Below are positions 31,001 to 43,599 of a stretch of 64,000 bases of DNA, piece after piece. The stretch is taken from assembly GCA_023525975.1 (NCBI GenBank), contig CM042030.1, positions 32,482,350 through 32,546,349 of the forward strand. Direction: 5' to 3'. Under the pieces are notes generated by a model. The model searched no databases and was not told the origin of the DNA. It saw only the letters and a program-made list of their open reading frames with translations. The DNA is from Smallanthus sonchifolius (Eukaryota; Streptophyta; Magnoliopsida; Asterales; Asteraceae). The first letter of the stretch is position 1, and the number at the start of each line of letters is the position of its first letter. Position numbers and translations under genes: made by a program.

Positions 31001-34000
31001 GCCCGCAAAACCCGCAACCAGCGTGCACCTTCAAGGCATTCATGGATTGTAAGCCCCATGCTTTTAGTGGAGCTGAATGAGCTGTCGGACTACTTCGTTG
31101 GTTCAAGAAAGTAGAATCAGTGATTGCCATGTGCAACTGCCCAATGGTAAATCAGGTCAAGTTCGCCGCTAGAACTTTGGAGGGCCCGGCTCTCACATGG
31201 TGGACGCCCAGGTCCAGATGTTGGGTTTGGCCATGGCAAATGGACTCCCGTGGGAGGAGTTTAAGTCGATGATGAAGGAGGAGTACTGTCCTCGCGATGA
31301 AATTCAAAAGTTAGAGGGAGAGTTCTGGAACCTAAAGATGGAGGGTTCTGAAATTGAACTTTATACCACACGTTCAAATGAACTTTCTACTATGTGCCCG
31401 CATATGGTGACCCCTAATTACAAGAAAATTGAACTATATATTGGAGGTCTAGTGCCTCAAATACAAAGCATGGTTACTTCATCCAACCCTACCACTATCC
31501 AGCAGACTATCCGACTTGCCCATAAGTTAACCAATCAGGCGGTGACTCAAGGGACTCTACCTCCGAGAGGTTCGGTCTCTAAATCCACCGATAGTCATAA
31601 ACGCAAGTTTGACCACCACTCCAATAACCACTCCAACTCTCACTCCAAAGGACCCCAGCCCAACCAACCCCAGTTTAATCAACCGCAGCAGTAGCAGCGT
31701 AGGTTTGAGCCTGCTAAGAACTTCAACCAGTCGACCTCTTCAGGTCAAAACCAGGGTGGTTGTGCGGGAAAGTCTTCTAAGTGCAACTTCCATCACTTCG
31801 GGTTTTGCAATCGTTGTCAGCGGTGTGGAAAAATAGGTCATGCTGCCAAAGATTGTAGGGGTGAGTTGCAAGCTAAACAACCTTTTCAACAGCCTGGATC
31901 CACAAGGGGTTGTTTTGAGTGTGGAAAGGAGGGACATATCCGGAAGAATTGTCCTCAATTGAAGAAAGGGGGTAATGGAAACCACAACCCTAACCAGAAT
32001 AACAACAATGGGGGTAACAACGACAATGGTGGAGGAAATGGTGCGAAGGGACGAGCCTTCATGCTAGGATCTGGAGAAGCTCGTTATGATCATAATGTGG
32101 TCACCGGTAAGTTTCTCTTAAATAATTACTTTGCTTCTGTCCTTTTTGACACTGGTGTTGATAGGAGTTTTATATCTAAGAAACTTAGTGATATGATAAA
32201 AGGAACTCCAACTCTGTTAGAAGCTAAGTATATAATAGGGATAGATGATGGCAAAATAATTGAAGCAACTCACATTCTTAAGGGATGTAAGCTTGAGCTA
32301 GCTAGACATATACTTGATATTGACCTTATGCTGGTCACACTTGGTAGTTTTGATGTAATTGTCGGCATGGATTGGTTATCTAAAAACCAAGCTGAAATTA
32401 TCTGTCATGAGAAAATTGTTCGTATTCCTCTCCCAAGTGGAGAAACCCTTTCCGTTCAGGGCGAAAAAATTGGTGCAGTCATGGGCATCATATCTTTTAT
32501 GAAAGCACATAAGTGCCTTCGAAAGGGACATACGGCTATTTTGGCTCTCGTTGCTGAGCAGTCGTCAGAAGAGAAAAAGATTGATGATATTCCCGTCGTT
32601 CATGAATTTTTAGAAGTATTTCCTGAGGATCTACCTGGTCTGCCACCACACCGACAGGTTGAATTCCAAATCGATCTAGCACCCGGAGCGGCACCGATCG
32701 CTTGGGCACCTTATCGAGTAGCACCTAGTGAATTGCAAGAGCTATCCACTCAATTACAGGAGTTATTGGATAAAGGTTTCATCCGACCTAGCTCATCGCC
32801 ATGGGGAGCTCCAGTCCTGTTTGTCAAGAAGAAAGACGGAACTTTCCGTATGTGTATTGACTACCGTGAACTGAATAAAGTCACAATCAAGAATCGTTAT
32901 ACTTTGCCTCGTATAGATGATCTATTTGATCAACTCCAAGGATCAAGTTTCTATTCCAAGATAGATCTCAGGTCCGGTTACCATCAATTAAGAGTCCGAG
33001 ATGAAGATATCTCTAAGACTGCTTTCAGGACAAGGTACGGCCACTATGAATTTATGGTCATGCCTTTCGGATTAACCAACGCACCTGCGGTATTCATGGA
33101 CCTAATGAACCGTGTGTGTAAGCCTTACCTTGATCAATTCGTCATCGTTTTCATTGACGACATTCTCATTTATTCCAAGAACAAGGAGGAACATGGGGAA
33201 CATCTACGCCTAATTTTGGAATTAATTAAAAGGGAGCAACTATATGCTAAGTTTTCCATGTGTAAATTTTGGATCCGGGAGGTTCAATTCTTAGGACATG
33301 TGGTTAACGAGAAAGGAATACATGTCGACCTATCAAAGATAGAAGCCATCAAGAATTGGGCAGCACCGACGACTCCGACTGAGGTGCGACAATTTCTGGG
33401 ATTGGCTGGTTATTACCGTCAATTCATTGAGGGATTTTAAAAAATTGCACAACCTCTCACTGCCTTAACTCAAAAGGGTAAAGCCTATAACTAGGGCGAT
33501 AACCAAGAGTCAGCATTCCAACATCTTAAACAGAAACTTTGCAGTGCACTTATTCTAGCTCTTCCGGAAGGAACAAATGCTTTTGTGATGTATTGTGACG
33601 CGTCTATTCAAGGTCTAGGTTGTGTGTTAATGCAATGAGAAAGGTGATCGCGTATGCTTCGCGTCAACTAAAGGTTCACGAGAAAAACTACACCACTCAT
33701 GACTTAGAGTTGGGAGCTGTAGTTTTCGCACTTAAGATATGGAGACATTACTTGTACGGTACCAAATGCACCATCTATACCGATCACAAGAGTCTTCAAC
33801 ACATCTTCGAACAGAAAGAGTTGAACATGCGACAGCGTCATTGGGTCGAACTCTTGAATGATTATGACTGTGCGATCCGGTATCACCCGGATAAAGCTAA
33901 TGTTGAAGCTGATGCCCTAAGTCGAAAGGAAACGAAACCCAAACGAGTTCGAGCATTATAACTTACTATTCACCCCGGATTACCTGACAAAATCCGTAGT

Positions 34001-35116
34001 GCTCAACTCGAAGCCCTGAAAGAGGAAAACCTACCGCTGGAAGGTACACGCGGTATGGAAGCACAACTCGAGGTCAAATGTGATGGTATTCGCTACTTCG
34101 TCGAGCGAATATGGGTTCCGGTATTCGGAAACTTAAGGGAACTAGTCATGGATGAGGCTCATAAATCTCGTTGCTCTATTCATCTATGTTCCGACAAGAT
34201 GTACCATGACCTAAAGGTGCTATATTGGTGGCCGAAGATGAAGGCCGATATAGCCACTTATGTGAGTAAGTGTCTGACTTGTGCGAAGGTCAAAGTTGAA
34301 TATCAAAAGCCATCCGGTCTTCTCCAACAACCAGAAATTCCCATGTGGAAATGGGAACAAATCTCCATGGACTTTATTACAAAATTGCCACGAACTCCTA
34401 CCGGATGTGATACCATTTGGGTAATTGTTGATCGTTTAACAAAGTCCGCTCACTTCTTAGCAATCAAGGAAACCGACAAAATGGATAAGCTTACTCGTAC
34501 TTACTTGAAAGAAATAGTCTCTCGGCACGGGGTGCCAATCTCTATCATTTCGGATCGTGATGCACGATTCACTTCTCGTTTCTGGCAGTCGTTACATAAA
34601 GCTTTAGGCACGCGTCTAGATATGAGCACAACATACCATCCTCAGACTGATGGCCAGACAGAACATACTATTCAAACTCTGGAGGACATGCTACGAGCTT
34701 GTGTGATTGATTTCGGTAACACTTGGGAGTCTCACCTACCGTTGGTGGAGTTTTCCTACAACAACAGTTATGACACTAGCATCAAGGCAGCTCCATTTGA
34801 AGCACTTTATGCACGGAAATGTCGTTCTCCTATTTGTGGGGACGAGGTTGGGGATAGTCAACTTACAGGTCCTGAACTCGTACTTGAAACTTCTGAGAAA
34901 ATCATTCATATTAGAAACTGTATGGCAGCAGCTCGTGATCGTCAAAAGAGCTATGCCGATAGGCGTCGTAAACCATTAGAATTTCAAGTAGGGGATATGG
35001 TCTTGTTAAAAGTTTCACCTTGGAAGGGTGTCAATCGTTTTGGGAAACGAGGCAAACTGAATCCTCGTTATGTTGGACCATTCAAGATAATGAAGAGAAT
35101 CAGACCAGTAGCGTAT

Positions 35117-35222
35117 TAAAGTTAACTGAAATTAACTTTACTCAAACTCTAGGGATTGTTTCTTACAATATCTCAAAAATAAACTCCCAGGACTAGTTGT
35201 GTAATATACTCAAACTTAATAC
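35117..35222 (+). repeat. LTR-derived patch replacing pol sequence in element C
   Basis: After integrase sequence ending PVAY, about 105 bp match the start of the C LTR (compare about 35594-35700: ttaaagttaactgaaattaa). Pol then resumes at cttgaggaac. In A the same interval is about 97 bp of coding sequence. The replaced segment held the linker between integrase and chromodomain. Confidence 0.8.
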
Positions 35223-35440
35223 TCTTGAGGAACTACACATTGATGAGCAGTTGCGTTTCATCGAAGAACCCGTGGAAATTATGGATAGGGAAGTCAAAAC
35301 GTTAAAGCACAGTAAAATCCTTGTTGTCAGAGTTCGTTGGAACTCGAAACGCGGACCGGAATTCACGTGGGAGCGCGAGGATCAGATGATGCGCAAATAT
35401 CATAATCTGTTCAAGCGCTTCGTGTCAAATTCTTAAGGTA

Positions 35441-35549
35441 CTATTTAATTTTCGGGACGAAAATTCTTTCAACTAGGGGATGATGTGATATCCCAGAAAT
35501 TTTTTTTTAGTTAATTTTCGAGACGAAAATTCTTTCAACTAGGGGATGA
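35441..35549 (+). promoter_or_regulatory. Duplicated polypurine region of element C
   Basis: Two copies of the aattttcg..cgaaaatt hairpin plus ctttcaactaggggatgatg are present. The second directly precedes the LTR start at 35550. Confidence 0.75.
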
Positions 35550-38521
35550 TGTGACAATCCGGACTTTTCCAGTTAACTCCGTTAACAAAATCCAATTAAA
35601 GTTAACTGAAATTAACTTTACTCAAACTCTAGGGATTGTTTCTTGCAATTTCTCAAACTTAAACTCCAGGGACTAGTTGTGTAATACTCTTAAACTATTC
35701 CATTAACTTTTTAAGTCAAAATTGTTTATTGTTGACTTCTATAAAGTCAAAATTAACCAAAACATAACCTAAGTATCCAAGTTCAAACTTGGAGGACCTA
35801 TTCTACCAAGTTTCAAACTCCAATCCAAATCAAAACATCAGGGACCATTCCTGACACTTCTCTAAACCGAATTGTTGACCTTTGAAAGTCAAGCGTCGTG
35901 AATTCAATCGAATCCGATCGTTCCAAACTGAAATCCTTTGAAATTGAAACTATTTTCGCACAACAATGATCATAACGATCGTCATTAATACATTTAACTC
36001 AGACAATTAATCGAATTAACGCTAATAATTGAGAGTTAAACAATAACCGTCGACCACTTCATCGCGATCATCAAATTCGTTTAATCCTAATAGTAACTTC
36101 ATGAATTGAGACACTACGCACACTCGACAAACTCTCCAGGAGCTTTTGCACATACCACATTGGCCGGAGAAGCAGTAGAAATCCCCGGAGGTCAGACAGT
36201 TCATAGCCGACACCTGCATTAATCAAACTCTATCAATCCGACTCGCATTTTGGTAATTTCTTACTCCAATTGTTTCGTTTTTATCCACAGAATGAAAGCC
36301 CTATGTCAATTGGGGCTTACATTATCAATTCAGTCAAGATCACGACTCTAGGGTTCATCAAAGACAGGTTTAATCGAACCCTAGTCTAGACCTAATCAAA
36401 ATGAAATTAACCTATACAGTTAGATTCGCAATACCATACTCTTTGAAAGCCCTTTGTCAATTCGATGTTTTATTATCAGAATCGTTGTAACCTGTAATCT
36501 AGGGTTCATATGAAACCAAGTTGTCGAATTCAACTCTAAACCGTGTTTAAACCAAATTAGACTATACCATTAGACTCGTAGTCTTCTGTAGATTGAAAGC
36601 CCTATGAAATATCGGGCTTCCATCATCGAATTGATCTTGATCCAATAATTAGGGTTCATCTGGAAACGAATTGGGGTTTTCAATCTTAAACACCAAATTA
36701 ATGCAATAAAATAACACCAACAGATTCACAATGTTGTTTTTGTTAAAAGCCCTATGATTTTAACAGCTTTTATTATCAGAATCTCATGAATAGATTTTGT
36801 GTTCATAATCTAGGGTTACGACCCGTTTTTACTAAATTTTGCGACCTTAGACCAGTTGCTTTTGAAATTAATCACTCACACAAGATCGCAAGCATCTGTT
36901 TAACAAAACCTCTTTGTTGTTTTGGTCGACCATCATCGAAATCGACGTATTTGGGCTGGTTCAATCGCGTGGTTGTATGGGAAGAGGGAAACACTGGGTT
37001 TGATTGATAAAACCAAACAGAACCTGGTTTGTACGCGATACCCTAGCGGGCGGGACTGGTTAGGACAGTGTACGTGTGTGGGAGAGACCCGGGTTCGAGA
37101 CCGGGCTCCCACAATTCGTTTTTGAGCCACTTTTTAGTATATTTAAATATTAAAAATCAAACCCTATATTATTATAATAATATATAAATGTGTTTTAGCC
37201 CGGGAAACAACCCGTGAGCTCGGGTTTGAATTTTGTAACCAATTTTATTATTTCTTTTATTTTTAAAAATAATGTATTTATGTATTTTTCAACCCGTAAC
37301 TCGTATTATTAAATAGTATATATTTATATTATTTCGAATCGTTTTATAACCACGCGTAACGTTTGGGATTAAATAATAATATAATTGGTTATATTATTTA
37401 CTCGTGTTTATTTCTTCAATAATAATAATGTATTTATTATTCTTACCTTAAATGAGAAATTAGAATATTCATTCGAACCTAAAAATAATATATTAAATTA
37501 TATTATTTTCTTAATTTTTGTAAATGACAAAACGCGCGAATATATTTATTATTATTTTTGTCATTCGTCGCATAACGTAGTTATAATTTGATTTCTATCT
37601 CCGTGGACACGTTCGTCCACTCTTGAATATTAGAGCGTTTCTCATTCTGTGTCGCTGTCACAATTTCTATTATTATCCCTAATTTATGTGTTTATAATTT
37701 TAGGGCATTCATAAGTCTTTTTGAGACTTATATAACGCAACGTAGGTGAGTTTTCACGGCCCCTTTTTACTGTTTTAATCCGGGGGAGAAAACATGATTA
37801 AACTATTTTGAGATTTTGTAATTCGTATGTTATCGATGTTAAAGCTAAGCGTAACACGCTATCACAGAAAGTCCTCATCTTATATCGGACCGTTGATGTG
37901 GATCTTAGCGAGGTATTATTTAGTAGTACTACTGGGTTTGACAAATCCCACCCGCGTTAGTCACGCTAACTCGATTAGACACCGAACGGGTGAAATGTTA
38001 GCCTACTAACACCGCTAGTGTTGATAGAACTGGCAGGAGGCAAATAAACAAACAGTCAGCTTCGTTTGCGAGCGCTTGAGTTAAACATGAACATAGGTTA
38101 GCTACCTATAGATACATATTGAATGATCATAAATCTGGTAAACGCTTATTTATATATTGAAACTTGTGAACTCACCAACCTCGTGTTGACATATTTTCTT
38201 ACATGTTTTCTCAGGTCACTAAGATAAGGCATAGGTGCACATTAGGCATGCATGGGATTCATCTATTTTGATTGTGCTTATTTATGTTTGATTGGATTAT
38301 TTTGTATTGTACTTGGTTCGTTTAGACTTTTGGACTTTTGGTTTGGGCGCGTGTGTTTTGCGCATTTACTTTTCTTTACGTTTCCGCATTGAAACTCTGA
38401 TAGATATGATATTTTCATTTGAGTCCCATGTAGAGTCGTTTGAAGTAATTAATGTCTGAGATCCTGGTTCGTCACTTCCCGAACGGTAAAACTCCGTTAG
38501 TTGAAATTTGGGGGTGTGACA
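35550..38521 (+). repeat. 3' LTR of element C (2972 bp)
   Basis: It starts tgtgacaatccgg and ends gggggtgtgaca, followed by tcttc. It matches the 5' LTR except for scattered changes and a deletion of about 40 bp near 37731. The possible intron runs from 37746 (taggtgag) to 38214 (ttctcag). Confidence 0.95.
37044..37113 (+). other. tRNA-like hairpin with B box, C 3' LTR
   Basis: Arms are as in the 5' LTR. The B box ggttcgagacc is at 37092-37102. Five T follow at 37119-37123. Confidence 0.66.
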
Positions 38522-38717
38522 TCTTCACCTGAGCGGGTTTCCATATAAAATAGGACTTAAGCAACACGCTGCCTGAATATGGACCTGTCTCAGTCTTTTA
38601 GATTTTAAGAAAACAATCAACATCAGTTAGACATCTTAAATGCTAGAGTATTATATCAAACAAGAATGTTAAATATAAATACAACATTAATACGAAGTAG
38701 TAGAGAAGAAAGTCTAA

Positions 38718-38936
38718 GGGTTACAGACAAACACAGTAACAATAGATTTAATTTCACTAGAAACTATACAAAAAATAAAACAATCTGGAAAAAACTTCGT
38801 ACATACAGGATTAATAGTTATAGGAATAAAAGCCTTAAGAAGAAAAAACCTAAGTACTAAATTATTAGCTTTAATACTAGATAAAAGTTGGAAAAAAAAA
38901 TTTAAAAAAGGCCATAATCTCATGAATGGAGGTTGA
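38718..38936 (+). pseudogene. Movement-protein-like fragment (30K superfamily) of the endogenous pararetrovirus
   Basis: About 70 codons are open to a TGA at 38934-38936. The stretch with HTGLIVIGIKALRRKN and the following Thr-Lys-Leu-Leu-x-Leu pattern is typical of the central part of caulimovirid movement proteins. Those proteins enlarge plasmodesmata for cell-to-cell movement. The N-terminal part is missing or out of frame (stop at 38715-38717). Traces after the stop (38940-39200) lie in other frames, with several stops. It is non-functional. Confidence 0.55.
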
Positions 38937-39211
38937 CCTTAGTGAAAATACAACTTTAATTTACTGTACACCAGGAGTTTTAAAAGATGTTAAAGACCAG
39001 GAAAATTCACCGATCTAAACTTTCAAGAGGAAGTAGATAATATGATAATAGATTGTATAACAGAGTTAGTAATGACTTATGAAGAAAGTTACAAAGAACT
39101 ACAAAACTATTACAATCTACCACTAGTTGAAGAAATTTTACAAGGAAAAACTATGATAGCAGAATTCTATAAACAAGAACAATCGTTTATGGATCTAGAC
39201 ATGAAAATCCA

Positions 39212-40075
39212 TTGAAAAGAATAAGATGGAATCAAACAGATGGTGAAACTTCACAAGAAACAATAGGAAGAGAACCATGGTTTCCTCCTACAATAAATTA
39301 TCAACAAGAATCCAACTACAAAGGTAAACGCAGTATGTTACCAATAGGATACATACATAGTGGAGTTATGTTGTTACTAGAACAACAAAAACCACAGCTT
39401 TGGGTAGACGAAATTTTAACATGGGAACAAACCACAATTCGAATGTGGGAAACAAACAAAAAAGATAGTATGGACATGTTTGCCTACTTAGAAACTACAT
39501 TAGGTCCGATAGCTCTAGGTATTTGGCAAAGTAAAAAAACACAAGATCCAGTCAGTATAAACACATTAAATGCATTAGGTGATAACACATACAATTTTAC
39601 ATCTCAAATTAGGACTCTTATTTTAGAAGTAGACCCAGCCAAGAATAATAGCCTAATACAAGATACAACCATTAGAAACTTAGAACAATTAAGTATAGCC
39701 AATATGAAATATATAAACGAATTCACACTAGACTTCACAAGAATATTATCACAAACAAGACAAGTAATGGATGATAATTTATGTTATAATTTTTTTTATA
39801 ATATATAAACGTATACATGAATCATGGAAATCAACATATGGTACACAACAGAGTTTAGGAATAGCACCTAGAATAACTTATACATTCGAAATATTAGAAG
39901 ATAAATGCAAAGAAGTAGCCCTACAAGAACAGTTAAAACGAAATGCTTATGCATTCTGTAGAACATAAATTTACACTCCACAAGCATGTGGTTTCTATGA
40001 TAAAAAGAAAAAAACTAAGAAAAAGTAGACGTTTTATTTGTGGAGATGAGAGTCATCTAGAAAACAGATGCCCAA
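39212..40075 (+). pseudogene. Coat-protein-like fragment of the endogenous pararetrovirus
   Basis: A frame of about 198 codons (39212-39808) has the MDMFAYLETTLGPIA-type region seen in caulimovirid coat proteins. It then shifts frame into a Lys-rich tail that holds a zinc-knuckle remnant at about 40030-40071 (ICGDESHLENRCP). The first knuckle Cys appears to be Arg. The knuckle normally binds the viral RNA during packaging. There is at least one frameshift near 39800 and a stop at about 39966. Confidence 0.6.
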
Positions 40076-41116
40076 ACAAAAATAAAAATACCAAAAGTGT
40101 AAGGCCCCTTTCCCGGGAGACCTCACTTCTTGGATTTACTCATAAACATAGTCATCTATACTGAACTTCTAAATTAAATTATTTAACATAGCGGGAGCGT
40201 ACAATAAGTCAAATACATAACGTAGCAGCGGAACTCTTAACATTTAAACATAAACATTGTCTTAGCATAAACTCATGTAATTGGGATGTCAGTTGTGCCG
40301 AGTAGCCATCATGCCTTAGCGCGCCCCTTCTTTTTGCTACCTGAAGTGTATACTAAAAGTCAGCTAATGCTGGTGAGTTCTAGTTTAAAAGCAATCAGAT
40401 ATAAACTTTGTCACACCCCCAATTTCAACTAACGGAGTTTTACCGTTTGGAAGGTGACACACCAGGATCTCAGTCATTAGTTACATCAAACGACACTATA
40501 TGGGACTTGAAATGTCATAACATAAAAGATCAGAGTTAATGCGGAAGCGTTTAAACAAAATAGATACTGCGCAAAACAAATACGCTCAAGTTTAATTTAA
40601 TAAAAACAAGTGAATTGTCTCAAATGTTTACATATGAATGAAATGACAGTAGGACTCCATGCATGCCCTAGTTGTGCAGCATGTGCCTTAGCGACCAGAG
40701 AAACATGTAAGAAAAAGTGTCAACACGAGGTTGGTGAGTTCACAGGTTTCAAGTTTGCAATAAGAGAGTGTTTGCCAGATTTTTTACATTCAATATGCAT
40801 ATCTGTAGGTAGCTAACCTATGTTCATGTTTTACTAAAGCGCTCGCAACCGAAGCTGACTGTGTTTGTATGCCTCCTGCCAGGTCTATCAACTCTGGCAA
40901 ATGTGAGAAGGCTAACATTTCACCCGTTCGATATCCAATCGAGTTAGCGCGACTAACGCGGGTGGTATTTGTCAAACCCAGTAGTATTACTAAACATTAC
41001 CTCGCTAAGATCCATATTAACGGTTCGATATAAGATGAGGACTTTCTGTGATAGTGTCTTACGCTTAGTCTCAACAGTAATAACATATGAATTACAATAA
41101 TCTAAAATAGTTGTGT

Positions 41117-41305
41117 CATGTTTTCTCCCCCGACGGGAAAAACATTTAACAAAATGTTTGTCTGTGTACCTGTTTCTCCCCCACGGGGAAAACAAGTAAG
41201 AGTATGATAGTTGGTGTTCATGTTTGTTTCTCCTCAACAGGAAAACAAGTAAAATATGTTTGTGTGTAAGCATGTTTCTCCCCCAATAGTAAAACAAGTA
41301 AAAAG
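41117..41305 (-). repeat. Minisatellite in D 3' LTR, four units
   Basis: Units of about 50-60 bp with gtttctccccc...gggaaaacaagtaa recur four times, related to the B array. Each unit is partly self-complementary. Confidence 0.8.
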
Positions 41306-42055
41306 GGGCCGTGAAACTCACCTGCGTTGCGTTGTAGGTAGTATCACACAAGTAAGAGATTTGGAATCTCAATTGTTAGCCTGCACGGCTTACGTATGCC
41401 CTAGAATTATAAACATATAAATTAGGGACAAAAATGGGAATTGCGACATTTACACGGAATGAGAAACGTCTTAACGAAACGCTCTAATATTCAAGAGTGG
41501 ACGAATGTGTCCACGGAAATGAGAATCCTTAACTAATAAATAAGATGTATACGTTACGCGACGAATGACAAAATGATATATATAATAAATGTATTAGAGT
41601 GTTTTGTCGTTAACTATAAGTCTAGGAAAATAATATAATTTATTATATTATTTTTAAGTTTAGCGAAGTAACGTAAACAATTAACTTGTGTGACAAAAAT
41701 AATAAATATATTATTTTTATTCAAGGATATAAACGTTGGTAAATAATATAAATAATAATATTATTTACTAGTTTGAAAACATTCCTTAAGGTTTATAAAT
41801 ATGGAGAAAATAATATATAAATATATATTATTTTTAATTGGAGTCACAGGTTGAAAATTATTTATTCGGAGTCGAGGTTTGAAAATAATATAAATATATT
41901 ATTTTAAAAGTGGGTATTTATAATGAAAATGGGTTACAAACCAAACCCGAGCCTACGGGTGGTTTCCCTGGCTAAAACACGTTAATATAGTATTATAATA
42001 ATATGGGTTAGGTTTTTATAATTAAAATAATAATAAAAACTATTCTAAAAACGAA

Positions 42056-42126
42056 TTGGGGGTGGAGGGACTCAAACCCGGGTCTCCTCCCCAACAGTCG
42101 AGTGATTCAACCAACACAGCTGCTAG
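42056..42126 (-). other. tRNA-like hairpin, D 3' LTR (B box altered)
   Basis: On the minus strand the B box reads ggtttgagtcc (42068-42078), with C to T in the invariant ttcga. Arms are ggggagga and ctccaccccc, with imperfect pairing. Five T (minus) lie at 42047-42051. Confidence 0.55.
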
Positions 42127-43481
42127 GCAATCGCGATGAGTTCCGGATCCGAATTGTTTTAACACACAATTAATGTGTTCATCCCCTCCCCATCGAAGCT
42201 GCAACAAAAATCATCCCAAAACCCCTCAATTCGATCGCGATTCACAACAATGGTTTAGGGGTTTTGTTTAACAGTGTATTGCGAATCTTTTCGTGGTTTC
42301 AATTTGAAAATCATCGAGTTTTAAGTGGTTTAATTCCAGTTTTAGAATCCGAAAACCCTATGTATGAACTTGAAATCAAATTGATTGAATCCTATGAGAT
42401 TATGGATCAAGACCATAGGGCTTTTACTAAACGTGAGTTTTCGGATATGCTGGTATAGATTAATTTCATTTAGGTTGTGTTTAGGATAAAAACCCCTAAT
42501 TTGATTAAGAACAAACCCTAGATACTAGATTATGTTCAAATCGATGATATGAGATCAAATTGTCATAGGGCTTTCAATGAATAACAGATTGCGATCCTAA
42601 ACATTTGTTTTAATTGCATTAAAAACGTGATTAGATTGGGGTTCGATCAAACCCTTATTCGCATGAACCCTAGATTGTATTCGTGATCAATTTAATGATA
42701 TAAGCCCCTAAGAGGTTAGGGCTTTTGTTCACGGTGTTAAAACGAAACTAAAGGTATAATCAATTACCGGAATGGTGCGCGAATCGATGGTTTACGCCTA
42801 GAGCAAGTTCTGACCTCGGGTGGTTTGATCTCCGGTGGGCTTGACCGCTTTTCCGGCGAAGCAGAAGTGTGCAAGAGCTTCGGAACGACTCGTCTAGCAT
42901 GAGCATGTGTTCAATTGAGAGAGTTACAAACGAATTAGTCGGATTTTGTTGGTAATAGACCGTGAAGTCGACGGTTACAACATCATCACCCATAATTGGG
43001 TTTAATTACACATAAAACCGATGATTAAAACTGCGATGATAGTCGTTAATGTCGTTAACGTGTATAACCGTTACCATTTCAAATGAAAATCAGTTAGAAT
43101 CTGCGAATTGGAATCAAGAATAAACGGGTTGACTTTCCAAAGTCAATGAAATCAAAAATATGTTAATTACAGATCTAGTCCCTCTGATTTCATGCATATA
43201 AGTTTAGGAATTGATGGATTTAGTCCTTAAGGTTTGAATTTGGGTTAAGAATAAGTCTGTTTGACTTTCAAAAGTCAACAGGAACTAGGTTCATTCGATT
43301 TTGACTTTCAAAGATCAACATAATGGATTTTGACTAATTACACAACCAGTCCTTGTAGTTTGAGTTTGGAAATTGAAAGAAATAGTCCCTAGGGTTTAAT
43401 ATTGGGTTAACCGGGTTAGGATTTAACAGAATATTTAACGGGATTGCTAACGGAACTAGCTGAAAAGTCCAGATTGTCACA

Positions 43482-43599
43482 TCATCCCCTAGTTGAAAGA
43501 ATTTTCGTCTCGAAAATTAAATAATAAAAAAAATATTTCCCGGGATATCACATCATCCACTAGTTGAAAGAATTTTCGTCCCGAAAATTAAATAGTACC
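43482..43599 (-). promoter_or_regulatory. Duplicated polypurine region of element D
   Basis: On the minus strand two copies of the aattttcg..cgaaaatt hairpin and ctttcaacta-ggggatgatg block are present (one copy has tggatgatg). The copy at 43482 directly precedes the LTR. Confidence 0.7.

Larger units (their letters stand above)
30780..35436 (+). pseudogene. gag-pol of element C, with intron, broken
   Basis: Exon 1 is 30780-30903, intron 30904-31000, exon 2 from 31001. A stop lies at 31078, a 1-nt deletion near 31204 and a stop at 31692. After that one frame stays open to 33438. It covers two CCHC knuckles (CQRCGKIGHAAKDC at about 31817, CFECGKEGHIRKNC at about 31912), protease LFDTGVD (about 32145), RT with FIDDILIYS (about 33154), and part of the RT thumb. 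More stops lie at 33438, 33492 and 33959, with a frameshift near 33637. Integrase (34055-35116) is open and has YHPQTDGQTEH. Then about 100 bp of coding sequence is replaced by LTR-like sequence (35117-35222), and the chromodomain end is in another frame. The last exon base is t where A and F have g. Confidence 0.93.
26629..38521 (+). mobile_element. Element C: structurally complete Tekay-like Gypsy retrotransposon
   Basis: C has LTRs 26629-29637 and 35550-38521, a PBS, an open ORF1, a broken gag-pol and a PPT. It is flanked by the perfect duplication tcttc (26624-26628 and 38522-38526). At 11.9 kb it has no nested insertion. The LTRs look nearly identical, apart from a deletion of about 40 bp in the 3' LTR near 37731. 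It belongs to the same family as A and F. Confidence 0.95.
38530..40097 (+). other. Endogenous pararetrovirus (caulimovirid) segment, decayed
   Basis: Between elements C and E, several frames on the plus strand show similarity to a movement protein followed by a coat protein with a zinc knuckle. That is the gene order of Petuvirus- or Florendovirus-like Caulimoviridae. Stops and frameshifts are frequent throughout and no RT or RNase H part is present here. The left side was opened by C and the right side is cut by the LTR of E at 40098. I place it at family level only. Confidence 0.65.
40409..43481 (-). repeat. 3' LTR of element D (3073 bp)
   Basis: The plus-strand ends are tgtcacaccccc and gattgtcaca. 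It carries a four-unit minisatellite (41117-41305) and the tRNA-like hairpin (42056-42126). It is near-identical to 48696-51720, which however lacks about 46 bp near 49656 that are present here near 41380. Confidence 0.94.

Noticed and set aside
38666..38860. 64-codon ORF as a separate gene
   Set aside because: It is a shadow frame of the movement-protein-like fragment. The similarity lies in another frame.
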